Position numbers and translations under genes: made by a program. Below, in pieces: positions 35,882 to 46,631 of a DNA stretch of 64,000 bases. Below the pieces are notes generated by a model. The model saw nothing but the letters and a program-made list of their open reading frames with translations. It had not been told where the DNA came from and ran no database searches. Source of the stretch: CAIWHR01 sp963846855 (lineage in GTDB: Bacteria; Pseudomonadota; Gammaproteobacteria; Burkholderiales; Casimicrobiaceae); assembly GCA_963846855.1 (NCBI GenBank), contig CAWJXK010000004.1:248001-312000 (forward strand), in the 5' to 3' direction. The number at the start of each line of letters is the position of its first letter. Position 1 is the first letter of the stretch.

Positions 35882-37259
35882 AGAGTCGCGCCAGCACGGA
35901 CCCCGGCAGCAGCGCGAATATCCCGATCGAAACGAGGCAGAGCACGCTCGCCGCGAGCGCGATGCGCACGGTGCCCGGCGCTCTCGCCGGCTCGTCCGCG
36001 CTCATGAACATGAACTGGATCACGCGAAGGTAGAAGTAGATCCCGAGGTAGCTTCCGACGAGGCCCAGCACGGCGTAGACCGTGAAGCCCGCCGCCATGA
36101 CGTTCCGGAAGATCAGGAACTTGGCGATGAACCCGGGGAACGGCGGGATGCCGGCGAGCGAGAGCATCGCGATGCCGATCATCAGCGCCGCGTAGGGACG
36201 GCGCCGGAAGAGCCCCTTCAGATGGTCGAGGCGATCCGATTCGACGTCGTCGCCGCGCGGCAGCGCCGAGAACGCGAGAAGGTTGGCGAGGCCGTACGCG
36301 ACGAGGTAGAAGACGACTCCCTGGAAGCGCGTGGCGCCGATGCCGAGGAATGCATAGAAAAGATAGCCCGCGTGCGCGATCGACGAGTACGCGATCATGC
36401 GCCGGAAGCTCGTCTGCCGCATCGCGGTGAGGTTGCCCCACACGATCGACACCAGCGGCAGGATCGCGAGCAGGTCGACCATCGGCGGCGACAGCGGTTC
36501 CGTCCCGATGAGGCGCACGACGGCGAGCAGCACGCCCGCCTTGATGATCGTCGCCATGTACGCCGTGACCGGCACGCTCGCGCCTTCGTACGCGTCCGGC
36601 GCCCACGCATGGAACGGCACGATCGCCGCCTTGACGAAGAACGCCGCCACTATGAGCACGACGGCGGCGCGCGCCATCACATCGCCGGAATGCAGCGCCG
36701 TCGCGAACGCCGCGAGCGACAGCGACGCGGCGCCGCCGTAGAGCAGCGCGACGCCCATGAGGAAGAGCGCGGTCGCCGTGCCGCCCACCACGAGGTACTT
36801 GAGCGCTGCCTCCGCGCTGTCCGGCCGGCGAATTCCGAGGAGGACCAGCACGTACACCGGCAATGCCATCAGTTCGAGCCCGAGGAAGAGCGTGAGAAAG
36901 CTCTCCGACGACACGATCAGGCAGAAGCCGTACAGCGACGACAGCAGCAGCGGATAGAAGCGCAGGTTGGTCCGCTCCTCGCGCGCGAACAGCAGTACCG
37001 GCAGCGCGAACGCGAGAACCAGCGCCTTGGCGAGCGAGGTCCCGGGGTTGATCGAGTATTGACCCGGGAACGGGTCGGCCTGGATGCCATTTACATTGAG
37101 CGCGAGCGCCGCCAGCGCCGCGGCACACACCGTGACGATCGACAGCACCAGCGAGCCCCGCGGACGGTCGATCACGATCTCGAGCACGATCAGCGCAACG
37201 AGCCCCGAGAGCAGGATGTGCTCGGGCAGCATTGCTGCGAAGATCGATTGCCAGCTCAT
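35880..37259 (-). CDS. nuoN: NADH-quinone oxidoreductase subunit N
   Basis: Membrane subunit of 459 residues, about 14 helices, homologous to Mrp antiporter subunits. It forms one of the proton-pumping modules of complex I. The conserved Lys/His-bearing helix region includes FFVKAAIVPFHAWAPDAYEGA. The ATG at 37259 overlaps the nuoM stop (ATGA), although the frame is open another 101 codons upstream. It is the last gene of the operon. Its TAG stop is formed at the edge of a palindromic repeat. Confidence 0.93.
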   Translation of the reverse strand: MSWQSIFAAMLPEHILLSGLVALIVLEIVIDRPRGSLVLSIVTVCAAALAALALNVNGIQADPFPGQYSINPGTSLAKALVLAFALPVLLFAREERTNLRFYPLLLSSLYGFCLIVSSESFLTLFLGLELMALPVYVLVLLGIRRPDSAEAALKYLVVGGTATALFLMGVALLYGGAASLSLAAFATALHSGDVMARAAVVLIVAAFFVKAAIVPFHAWAPDAYEGASVPVTAYMATIIKAGVLLAVVRLIGTEPLSPPMVDLLAILPLVSIVWGNLTAMRQTSFRRMIAYSSIAHAGYLFYAFLGIGATRFQGVVFYLVAYGLANLLAFSALPRGDDVESDRLDHLKGLFRRRPYAALMIGIAMLSLAGIPPFPGFIAKFLIFRNVMAAGFTVYAVLGLVGSYLGIYFYLRVIQFMFMSADEPARAPGTVRIALAASVLCLVSIGIFALLPGSVLARL

Positions 37260-38794
37260 CGCGCGACTCCGGGTACCCGCTCGGTCATCACGAGCTCGCG
37301 ATACTGCTTCGCGGCCTGCTCGGTCTTCTGCATCGGCCCTTCGGGAAAGAGTCCCAGCCAGAACACCGCGGCGACGATGATCGCGAGGATCGTCCTTTCG
37401 CGGAAATCGAGGTCCGCGAGCGGCTGGTGCGGCGCCTTCGCCGCGCCGAACATGAAGCCCTGCGCGAAGCGGAACATGTAGAGCGCTCCCAGCACGACGC
37501 CCAGCACGGCGAGCGAGCTCATCGCGAGCGGCAGGCTCGCGCCCGCAAGGTGCGCCTGCCACGACGCGCGGAAGGCGCCCAGCAGCACGAGGAATTCACC
37601 AGTGAATCCGCTGGTCGTCGGCAATCCCACCGACGCCAGCGTGAGGATCATGAAGAACACGGAGTAGACCGGCAGCAGCTTCGCGAGCCCACCGTACGCC
37701 GACAGCTCGCGCGTGTGGCACCGCTCGTAGATCATCCCGACCATCAGGAAGAGCCCCGCCGCCGTCAGCCCGTGGCTCACCATCTGGATCACGGCGCCCT
37801 GGATGCCGACGAGATCGAGGCTCGCGAGCCCCAGCATCACGTAGCCGAGGTGGCTGATCGACGAATACGCAATGATCTTCTTGATGTCGTTCTGCACCAG
37901 CGCGAGGCAGGCGCCATAGACGATCGAGATGACCGAAAGCACCATGATCGTGGGGACGAGCATCCGCGTCGCGTCCGGGAACAGCGGGAAGCCCAGCTTC
38001 ATGAAGCCGTACGTCCCCATCTTGAGGAGCACGCCCGCGAGGATCACCGAGCCGGCCGTCGGTGCCTCGACGTGCGCGTCGGGCAGCCACGTGTGCAGCG
38101 GGACCATCGGCACCTTGATCGCGAACGAGAGGCCGAAGGCCGCGAGCAGGATCAGCTGGGTGTCGAGCGGCAGCGGCGCCTTGTAGAGGTCGGCGAAGGC
38201 GAACGACGTGATGCCGGACGTCTGCTGCAGCGAGTAGACGAGATAGATCACGGCCGCCAGCATCAGGATGCTGCCGAACGCCGTGTAGAGGAAGAACTTG
38301 ATCGTCGCGTAGATCCGCCGCTCGCCCCCCCAGATGCCGATGAGAAGGAACATCGGGATCAGCATCGTTTCCCAGAAGAGGTAGAAGACGAAGAGATCCT
38401 GCGCGACGAACGCGCCCAGCATCGCGAACTGGATCAGGAGCACCATCGCATAGAAGAGCTTGACGTCCTTCGTGATCGCCGTGAACGCGCCGGCGACGAC
38501 CAGCGGGCCCAGGAACGCGGTCAGCGCGACCAGCAGGATGCTCATCCCGTCGAGGCCGATGTGGTAGTAGACGCCCCAGTCGGGAATCCACGGGATCCGG
38601 GTCTCGAACTGCAGCCCCGTCGCGGCGGCGTCGAAATGCGCGTAGAGCACGGCGGTGAGCACGAACTGCAGCGTCATCACGGCGAGCGACACGCGCCGCA
38701 CGAGCACGTCGTTGTCGCGCGCGACGAAGACCAGGACCGCGATGCCGGCAAGCGGCAGGTAAAGGACGATCGACAGGAGTGTCGCGTCAGCCAC
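37256..38794 (-). CDS. nuoM: NADH-quinone oxidoreductase subunit M
   Basis: Membrane antiporter-like subunit of 512 residues. The key lateral-helix residues lie in IKVPMVPLHTWLPDAHVEAPTAGSV-type sequence (only part is quoted here: KVPMVPLHTWLPDAH) and in KKIIAYSSISHLGYV. It starts with GTG at 38794, overlapping the end of nuoL by 8 nt. It pumps protons as part of the complex I membrane arm. Confidence 0.93.
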   Translation of the reverse strand: MADATLLSIVLYLPLAGIAVLVFVARDNDVLVRRVSLAVMTLQFVLTAVLYAHFDAAATGLQFETRIPWIPDWGVYYHIGLDGMSILLVALTAFLGPLVVAGAFTAITKDVKLFYAMVLLIQFAMLGAFVAQDLFVFYLFWETMLIPMFLLIGIWGGERRIYATIKFFLYTAFGSILMLAAVIYLVYSLQQTSGITSFAFADLYKAPLPLDTQLILLAAFGLSFAIKVPMVPLHTWLPDAHVEAPTAGSVILAGVLLKMGTYGFMKLGFPLFPDATRMLVPTIMVLSVISIVYGACLALVQNDIKKIIAYSSISHLGYVMLGLASLDLVGIQGAVIQMVSHGLTAAGLFLMVGMIYERCHTRELSAYGGLAKLLPVYSVFFMILTLASVGLPTTSGFTGEFLVLLGAFRASWQAHLAGASLPLAMSSLAVLGVVLGALYMFRFAQGFMFGAAKAPHQPLADLDFRERTILAIIVAAVFWLGLFPEGPMQKTEQAAKQYRELVMTERVPGVAR

Positions 38795-40676
38795 GGCGGA
38801 ATCCCCAGGCGAGACAGACGATCGCTCCGATCGCCACGAAGAACACGTAGCGCTGCAAGTTGCCGTTCTGGACGCGCGACAGCACTCCCGCGCCGCGCTG
38901 CGCGAGGCGCGCGAGCCCGTTGAGCGATCCGTCGAGCAGCATCCGGTCGCCGACGCCCAGGAAGACGCGCTCCGAGATCCACCAGAGCGGACGCGAGACC
39001 AGGAAGTCGTAGGCCTCGTCGATGAAATACTTGCCGGCGAGCAGTCGGTGCAGCCCCGCGAAGCGAACGCGCACCGCTTCCGCGCGGGCCGTGCCGCGGC
39101 CGAACACCCACGCGGCGCCGGCGAGGCCCGCCAGCGCGATCACGACGGAAGCGACGAGGAGCGTCTTCTCATAGTGCTCGAGTTCCGGCACGACGGAAGG
39201 CAGCGGCAGCAGCGGCTCCAGGAAATGCGGGATCGCGATGAACCCGCCCAACGCGGAGAACACCGCCAGCACCACCAGCACGCCGGTCATCGATACCGGC
39301 GATTCGTGAACGTGATGCTCCGCTTCGGGCTCCATCCGCGACTTGCCCATGAACACGAGCCAGAACAGGCGGAACATGTAGAAGGCCGTCATGAACGCGG
39401 TCGCGGCACCGACCGCCCAGAGCAGCGGCGAACCGCCGCGCTCGCTGGCGAAGGCGAACCAGAGGATCTCGTCCTTCGAGAAGAATCCGGCGAGCGGCGG
39501 AATGCCGGCAATCGCCGCGGTGGCGATCGCGAACGTCACGAAGGTGACGGGGATGCGCCGCGCGAGCCCGCCCATCTTTCGGATGTCCTGCTCGCCCGAG
39601 AGCGCGTGGATCACGCTGCCGGCGCCGAGGAACAGGCAGGCCTTGAAGAAGGCGTGCGTGAAGACGTGGAAAACGGCCACGCCGTAGGCGCCGACCCCCA
39701 GCGCCACGAACATGAACCCGAGCTGCGACACCGTCGAGTAGGCGAGCGTCTTCTTGATGTCGGTCTGCGCGACGGCCACCGTCGCCGCGAAGAACGCCGT
39801 CGCCATGCCGATGACGGTGATCACCGCCGACGCCTCCGGCGCCTGCAGATAGAGCCCCGACATCCGCGCGACGAGGTACACGCCCGCGGTCACCATCGTT
39901 GCCGCGTGGATCAGCGCCGACACCGGGGTCGGGCCGGCCATCGCGTCCGGAAGCCAGATGTGAAGCGGAATCTGCGCCGACTTGCCGGTCGCGCCGATGA
40001 ACAGCAGCAGGCCGGCGAGGCTCGCCGACACGGCGGGATTCGACCCCTTGGCGAACGCGGCGTTGATCGTCGGCATGTCGAGCGTCCCCAAGCCCTGGAA
40101 CAGCACGAACATGCCGAGCAGGAATCCGGCGTCGCCGATGCGGTTGACGATGAACGCCTTCTTGCCCGCGCGCGCGTTGACCGGATCCTCGAACCAGAAT
40201 CCGATCAGCAGGTACGAGGCGAGCCCGACGCCTTCCCAGCCGACGAACAGCACCAGCAGCGACTTGCCGAGGACGAGCAGCAGCATGAAGAACAGGAACA
40301 GGTTGAGGTACGCGAAGAAGCGCGCGTAGCTCGCGTCGTCCTTCATGTAGCCGATCGAGTAGAGGTGGATCAGCGTGCCGACGCCGGTGACGATCAGCAC
40401 CATGACGGCGGAGAGGCGGTCGAAGTAGAGCGCGATCTCGAAGGGATTGCCGGCGATGATCGTCCACGTGTACGCGATCTCGGCGAGCGGCGCGCCCGCC
40501 GCCATGAGATCGGCGAAGCACTTCACCGCGAGCAGGAACGAGAGCGCCGGCAGCGCGCAGCCGACGACGGTGACGAAACGCTTGCCGACGCGCTCGCCGC
40601 CGAAGCGCGTCCCGACGAGGCCGTTGACGGCGAATCCCGCCAGCGGCGCCAGGACGATCAGGGTGAGGAGCTGCAC
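38787..40676 (-). CDS. nuoL: NADH-quinone oxidoreductase subunit L
   Basis: Distal membrane subunit of 629 residues with antiporter core (SAQIPLHIWLPDAMAGPTPVS, DIKKTLAYSTVSQLG) and the long C-terminal lateral helix region. It is the largest proton-pumping module of complex I. Start ATG at 40676 is 4 nt downstream of the nuoK stop. Confidence 0.93.
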   Translation of the reverse strand: MQLLTLIVLAPLAGFAVNGLVGTRFGGERVGKRFVTVVGCALPALSFLLAVKCFADLMAAGAPLAEIAYTWTIIAGNPFEIALYFDRLSAVMVLIVTGVGTLIHLYSIGYMKDDASYARFFAYLNLFLFFMLLLVLGKSLLVLFVGWEGVGLASYLLIGFWFEDPVNARAGKKAFIVNRIGDAGFLLGMFVLFQGLGTLDMPTINAAFAKGSNPAVSASLAGLLLFIGATGKSAQIPLHIWLPDAMAGPTPVSALIHAATMVTAGVYLVARMSGLYLQAPEASAVITVIGMATAFFAATVAVAQTDIKKTLAYSTVSQLGFMFVALGVGAYGVAVFHVFTHAFFKACLFLGAGSVIHALSGEQDIRKMGGLARRIPVTFVTFAIATAAIAGIPPLAGFFSKDEILWFAFASERGGSPLLWAVGAATAFMTAFYMFRLFWLVFMGKSRMEPEAEHHVHESPVSMTGVLVVLAVFSALGGFIAIPHFLEPLLPLPSVVPELEHYEKTLLVASVVIALAGLAGAAWVFGRGTARAEAVRVRFAGLHRLLAGKYFIDEAYDFLVSRPLWWISERVFLGVGDRMLLDGSLNGLARLAQRGAGVLSRVQNGNLQRYVFFVAIGAIVCLAWGFRRG

Positions 40677-40680
40677 CGTC

Positions 40681-40983
40681 TTATCCTTTTAGATCGGTAT
40701 AGGCGTCGAGGTCCAGCGTGCGCTTGCGCCGCACGAGCAGGAGGACGATCGGGATCGCGATGGCGATCTCGGCGGCCGCCACGACGAAGATCAGGAAGAC
40801 GAGCACCGCGCCGATCGTCGTGCCGGTCTGCTGCGCGACCGTGACGAGGGAGAGGTTGACGGCGTTCAGCATGAGCTCCATGCACATCAGCATCACGAGC
40901 ACGTTGCGCCGGACGATGACGCCGAGCAGGCCGATCGAGAACATCGCCATGCTGACGAAGAGCAGCATCTCAGCCTTGCTCAT
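40681..40983 (-). CDS. nuoK: NADH-quinone oxidoreductase subunit K
   Basis: Small three-helix membrane subunit of 100 residues. The two buried Glu typical of NuoK are visible in MCMELMLNAVNL and VVAAAEIAIAI. It forms part of the proton channel next to NuoJ and NuoA. Its start overlaps the end of nuoJ by 14 nt. Confidence 0.92.
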   Translation of the reverse strand: MSKAEMLLFVSMAMFSIGLLGVIVRRNVLVMLMCMELMLNAVNLSLVTVAQQTGTTIGAVLVFLIFVVAAAEIAIAIPIVLLLVRRKRTLDLDAYTDLKG

Positions 40984-41497
40984 GGTCGGCCCCGCTCTCC
41001 TTGATCACCGCCAGCGCCGCGACGACGGCGGCGACGAGCAGCACCGAAGTGAGCTCGAAATAAAGCCAGTATTCGGTCAGGAACGCGACCGAGAACTGCT
41101 GCAGCGTGAACGACACGCTCGACCGGGCCGGCGCGAGGTCGCCGCGCAGGACCGCGAACGCGAGTACGGCAAGGAGCACCACCGCCGCGGCGATCCCCGG
41201 CACCAGCATCCGCGAGAACCGGCCGTGCAGCGAAGGATCGCGCACGTCGAGCAGCATGATCACGTAGACCATGAACACCATCACCGCGCCGACGTAGATC
41301 AGCACCTGGAACGCGGCGATGAAGTGCACGCCGAGGAGCCCGTAGACCCCGCCCAGGAATACCATCGTCGAGATCAGCGCCATCGCCACCTGCATCGGGT
41401 GCCGCAGCACCAGCATCAGGGCGCCGCCGGCGAGTGCTGCCAGCGCGAAGAGCCAGAGCAGCGCGGTGTCGAGGTTGCCGAGCACGGCGTCGATCAT
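40970..41497 (-). CDS. nuoJ: NADH-quinone oxidoreductase subunit J
   Basis: Membrane subunit of 175 residues with five hydrophobic helices and the family segment FQVLIYVGAVMVFMVYVIML, the pi-bulge helix that couples quinone reduction to pumping. The ATG at 41497 overlaps the nuoI stop by 4 nt (ATGA). Confidence 0.92.
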   Translation of the reverse strand: MIDAVLGNLDTALLWLFALAALAGGALMLVLRHPMQVAMALISTMVFLGGVYGLLGVHFIAAFQVLIYVGAVMVFMVYVIMLLDVRDPSLHGRFSRMLVPGIAAAVVLLAVLAFAVLRGDLAPARSSVSFTLQQFSVAFLTEYWLYFELTSVLLVAAVVAALAVIKESGADHEQG

Positions 41498-42071
41498 GAC
41501 GATCCTCGCTTGGCGCCGGCGTCGGCCTTGCCCGGATACGGCTTGGCGACGTTGCTGCGCGGGCTCCACGACAGGAGCTCCTCCTTGCCGAGCCACATGT
41601 GGTCGCGGTCGCCGGAAGGAAGGTCCGGGACTTCCTTGACCATCCGGATCGCATCCTCGGGACAGGCTTCGACGCACAGCCCGCAGAAGATGCAGCGCGA
41701 ATAGTCGATCTCGAAGCGCGCCGGATACTTGGGATGCGCCGCGTCGTCCGCGTCGAATGCCGCCTCGATCTCGATCACCTTCGCGGGGCAGACTGTCGCG
41801 CACAGGTTGCACGCGATGCATTGCGGGCGGCCGTCGGGCCGGCGCGTCAGAACGTGCTTTCCGCGATTGTTCTGCGCGTAGTCCCAGCGCGTTTCCTCGG
41901 GGTAATACGTCGTGAGCGCGCCCTTGCGGCCGGTCATCCACTTCGTCATGTTGGCGACGAACACGCGGCTCGTGATGAAGAGCCCGCGCAGGATCTCCGG
42001 CAGGTACGCCTTCTCCCACAGCGTCATCGTGGGCTCGTTCCAGTACTTCTTCCGGACGTGCGGACGTTTCG

Positions 42072-42075
<4 letters not shown>
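41494..42075 (-). CDS. nuoI: NADH-quinone oxidoreductase subunit I, longer variant
   Basis: Peripheral subunit of 193 residues with two 4Fe-4S motifs, CIACNLCATVCP and CIFCGLCVEACP (clusters N6a and N6b), that pass electrons toward NuoB. It is longer than the roughly 162 residues I expect for betaproteobacterial NuoI. Its N-terminal part (KKYWNEPTMTLWEKAYLPEI, then YYPEETRWDYAQNN) and the C-terminal tail ending KADAGAKRGSS are unlike that form. The core cluster domain is intact. Together with the short NuoG this suggests a different complex I lineage. Confidence 0.9.
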
Positions 42076-43220
<1,145 letters not shown>

Positions 43221-43431
43221 GCGGCGGCCTCCGCGCGGGCAGGATTGCGTGGCGCATGGAGTCGTCGGCCGCGAGCAATCGCGCGCGGACGAGCCCTCCG
43301 GTGCGCCCTCGTCAAATCTTCGCGACATGCGAACGGTCCGCGCGTCGGGCGCCACCCGCGCTCGCGGACGCGCCCTTCGTGCCTGGGCTTCGCCCCGCTC
43401 GCGCGGGCGTCCATGTCTTTGCCCCGCGCGC

Positions 43432-44862
43432 TCATGCGTCGACCCTCACCGGGGCCAACTCGCCGAACAACGTCGCGGCGTCGGACACGGTCGCGGCCTT
43501 CGCGAAGCACGGCAGGAATTCGCTGACGACCCCGTCGGCGTTGGTGTAGTGGCCGTGCCGCTCGGTCTGGATGCTGATCGGGATGAAGACATCGGCATGT
43601 CCGTTCTCGGGTGCGAGATAGCTACCGAGGAAGATGACTTTCGCTCCACGCGGCAGCGTGCCGAAATCGAAGCCCTCGCCCCATACGAGGACGAGGTCCG
43701 TGCCTTCGCCGAACCGGATCGGCGCGACGCCGAAGAGCGCCTGCGCGCCCGTCGTGTTGGGATTCTTGTCGGCGCGGATCAGGAGATCGTCCGCGACCGT
43801 CTCGCCCTCGACCGGGACGTGATCGGCCTTCACGAAGCTCTCGCAGCGGGCGCCGAGCGTCTCCTTGAACTGCGCGAGCTCCTCGTTGCTGCCCCAGCTC
43901 GAGACGAGCGCGACCGGTCGCTTCGCCGCATCGAGAAGCCTGCGCGCCGCGGCGATCGCCACGCCGAGATCGGCGGGCGCGCCCTTGAGCATGGGCTGCA
44001 CGGCACGGCGGCGCTCGAAGATCGCGGCGAGGTCGCGCCCCTTGTTGCAGATCCACGGACCGTTGACGCTGGGATTCTCGTGTGGCGTCACACGGGCGAT
44101 GGCGGTGTTCTGCGCGGGATCGAGCGCGCGCAACGCCCATTCGCGCTTGCGATGCCAGATGTCGACGCTGCAGCCGCGCGCGCAGCCGGGGCACACCGAC
44201 CGCGTCGGCTCGAGATACCAGACGCGCGCCTTGTGCAGGAACGGCCGCGACAGGAGCGCGCCGACCGGACAGAGATCGACGACGTTGTCGGAATATGCGT
44301 CGCGGTCGAACGCGCCGTCCTCGGACGCGCGCACGAGCGAGGTGTCGCCGCGCTCCTTGATGCCGAGCCCGTTCGACTTCGATATCTCGCGGGTGAAGCG
44401 CACGCAGCGTGAGCACAGGATGCAGCGCTCGTTGTCGAGCACGATCCGGCTCGAGAGGTCGACGAACTTGGTCGACCTGACCTTGGCGTCGATCGAGATC
44501 GAGCGCTCGCCGTTGTACTTGACGTGGTAGTCCTGCAGCGTGCACTCGCCGGACTTGTCGCAGATGCCGCAGTCGACCGGATGGTTGAGCGTGAGGAACT
44601 GCAGCGTCGCCTTGCGGCTCGCCCGGACGAGCTCGGAGTCGGTGAGGACGCGCAGTCCCTCGGCGACCGGCATGTTGCATGCGATCTCGACCCAGTTCTT
44701 GCCTTCCGGCTGGACCACGCAGATCCGGCAGTTGCCGGCGATCGACAGCGACTTGTGCCAGCAGAAGTACGGGATGTAGAAGCCGTTGGCGAGCGCCGCC
44801 TGCAGCACCGTCTGGTCCGCCTCGGCCTGCACGCTCTTGCCGTTGATGAAGATCTCAGGCAT
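43432..44862 (-). CDS. nuoG: NADH-quinone oxidoreductase subunit G, short form
   Basis: Iron-sulfur subunit of 476 residues. N-terminal ferredoxin domain with CWHKSLSIAGNCRIC (2Fe-2S), the His-ligated cluster motif HPVDCGICDKSGEC, and the 4Fe-4S motif CILCSRC, then a VCPGCARGCS region and a reduced molybdopterin-enzyme-like part. Typical proteobacterial NuoG is about 770-900 residues, so the C-terminal half is largely missing although the frame closes normally. The start at 44862 (MPEIFINGKS) overlaps nuoF by 8 nt. Electron-transfer function should be intact. Confidence 0.88.
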   Translation of the reverse strand: MPEIFINGKSVQAEADQTVLQAALANGFYIPYFCWHKSLSIAGNCRICVVQPEGKNWVEIACNMPVAEGLRVLTDSELVRASRKATLQFLTLNHPVDCGICDKSGECTLQDYHVKYNGERSISIDAKVRSTKFVDLSSRIVLDNERCILCSRCVRFTREISKSNGLGIKERGDTSLVRASEDGAFDRDAYSDNVVDLCPVGALLSRPFLHKARVWYLEPTRSVCPGCARGCSVDIWHRKREWALRALDPAQNTAIARVTPHENPSVNGPWICNKGRDLAAIFERRRAVQPMLKGAPADLGVAIAAARRLLDAAKRPVALVSSWGSNEELAQFKETLGARCESFVKADHVPVEGETVADDLLIRADKNPNTTGAQALFGVAPIRFGEGTDLVLVWGEGFDFGTLPRGAKVIFLGSYLAPENGHADVFIPISIQTERHGHYTNADGVVSEFLPCFAKAATVSDAATLFGELAPVRVDA

Positions 44863-46151
44863 GGGCGATGGCCTCGAGGTTTCCATCGAAGCGCGAGCGC
44901 TTGTGCTCGATGAAATATTCGAACTCGTCGCGGTACTTGGCGAGGATGCCGACGGTCGCGTAGCCCGCGGCGTCGCCCATCCCGCAGATCGTCGTGCCGT
45001 CGTTGAGCTTCGAGATCTCGATCAGGCGCTCGAGGTCGCCCGGCTTGCCCTCGCCCGCGACGATGCGGTCGATGATCCGGTGCATCCAGCCCATGCCTTC
45101 ACGGCATGGCGTGCATTGGCCGCACGACTCGTGATGATAGAAGCGCAGCATCACCTGCAGCAGCCGCACCATGCACGTGCCCTCGGCGATGACGATCATG
45201 CCGCCCGAGCCCAGCGACGATCCCGCCGCCTCGAGCGATTCCTTGTCGTAGGTGACGGGCTCGCACTCGGCTGCCGTCAGGACCTTGGTCGAGATGCCGC
45301 CCGGCACGATGCACTTGAGCTTCTTCCCGCCGGTGATGCCGCCGCAATCGTCGTACAGGAATTTCTTCAGCGGATAGCCGTACTCGACCTCGTAGACGCC
45401 CGGCCGCTCGATGTGGCCGGAGATCGACACGAGCTGCGTGCCCGGGCATTTCGGCAGACCGAGCGCCTTGAACGCGGCAGCGCCGTTGGCGATGATCCCG
45501 GCGACGTTGGAGAGCGTCTCGACGTTGTTGACGACGGTCGGGCGCTGGAAGAGGCCCTTGACCGTGAGCCGCGGCGGGCGGTTGCGCGGATAGCCGCGCT
45601 TGCCTTCGACGGACGCGAGCAGTCCGGACGCCTCGCCGCAGACGTACGAGCCCGCGCCGCGGATCACATTGATGTCGCAGGCGAAACTGCCGCCTTGTAT
45701 GCCCTCGCCGAGCAGCCCGTTCGCATACGACTCCTCGATCGCCGCCGCGAGGCGACGGTACGGCAGGTCGAATTCGCCGCGGATGTAGACGAACGCGTGA
45801 CGCACCTGCAGCGCGTGCGCCGCGATCAGCATCGACTCCAGCAGCAGGTGCGGCGAGTGCTCGAGAATCCAGCGGTCCTTGAACGTTCCCGGTTCGCCTT
45901 CGTCGGCGTTGGCACAAAGAAAATGCGGCTGGCCGTCGTCGAGCTTCACGACTCCGCCATTTCCGGCCCACCGGAAACGCTGCGCCTCCGTGGCCCAGCA
46001 GGCCCGACGCGACGATCTCCTTGGTGACGTCCTGCGGCGTCATGGCGAGGGCCTTGGCGAGCGTCTGGTAGCCGCCGCGGGCGCGGTAATCCGCGAGCGT
46101 GTGCGACGTCGCGGTGACCGGGAAATTCATGATGAGCTGGCGGCCGGGCAT
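44855..46151 (-). pseudogene. nuoF: nuoF, NADH-quinone oxidoreductase subunit F, split by a one-base frameshift
   Basis: Flavoprotein subunit that oxidises NADH. The first 65 residues or so (from ATG at 46151, TAATG overlap with nuoE) run through GLLGHGGAAFPVGRKW; the rest, beginning KLDDGQPHFLCANADEGEPG, is one frame over. Removing the base at 45956 joins them as ...GRKW-GVVKLDDGQ..., exactly the family sequence, for a product of about 431 residues, the normal length. FMN/NADH-site motifs and the cluster motif SCGQCTPCREG are intact. Because all other nuo genes are intact, a sequencing error is as likely as a real mutation. If real, complex I would lack its NADH module. Confidence 0.85.
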
Positions 46152-46615
46152 TACTTGAGCTCCGCCAAGAGAACGTCGAGCTTCTCGACGCTCATGTTCT
46201 CGTGGTACGTGTCGTTCACCATCACGACCGGTGCGGTGCCGCACGAGCCCAGGCACTCGACGGTGGAGAGCGTGACGCGACCGTCCGGCGTCGTCCCACC
46301 CGGCGCGACGCCGAGTTTCCTCGAAAGATGATCGATCAGCCTCTCGGCGCTGCGCATCGAGCACGTGACGTTGCGGCAGCACTGCACGTGCCAGCGTCCG
46401 ATCGGATGCCGCCGGAACTGCGTGTAGAACGACAGCACTTCCTCGATCTGGATGCGCGGCACGCCGAGGTACGCCGCCAGATCGGCGACGTCGCTGTCGG
46501 CGATGAATCCGCGGTCCTGCTGGATCCGCCGCACGCAGGGCATGACGAGCGAGGACTCGAATCCCGGCGGGAAGCGCTTCTTCCACTGCTCGAATTCTGG
46601 GATCAGGTGCTTCAT
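46151..46615 (-). CDS. nuoE: NADH-quinone oxidoreductase subunit E
   Basis: Thioredoxin-like 2Fe-2S subunit of 154 residues. Cluster ligands are in CCRNVTC and ECLGSCGTAPVVMVND. It holds cluster N1a beside NuoF. The stop TAA overlaps the nuoF ATG. Confidence 0.93.
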   Translation of the reverse strand: MKHLIPEFEQWKKRFPPGFESSLVMPCVRRIQQDRGFIADSDVADLAAYLGVPRIQIEEVLSFYTQFRRHPIGRWHVQCCRNVTCSMRSAERLIDHLSRKLGVAPGGTTPDGRVTLSTVECLGSCGTAPVVMVNDTYHENMSVEKLDVLLAELK

Positions 46616-46631
46616 CGCGGTCAGGTCATCG

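Noticed and set aside
37260..37562. 101-codon N-terminal extension of nuoN
   Set aside because: It overlaps the end of nuoM in another frame and has no homology; the ATGA overlap start at 37259 gives the family N-terminus.
43221..43431. Remnant of a missing NuoG C-terminus in the spacer between nuoG and nuoH
   Set aside because: I saw no frame in the 211 nt resembling the NuoG C-terminal domain, and it is far too short to encode the missing part.
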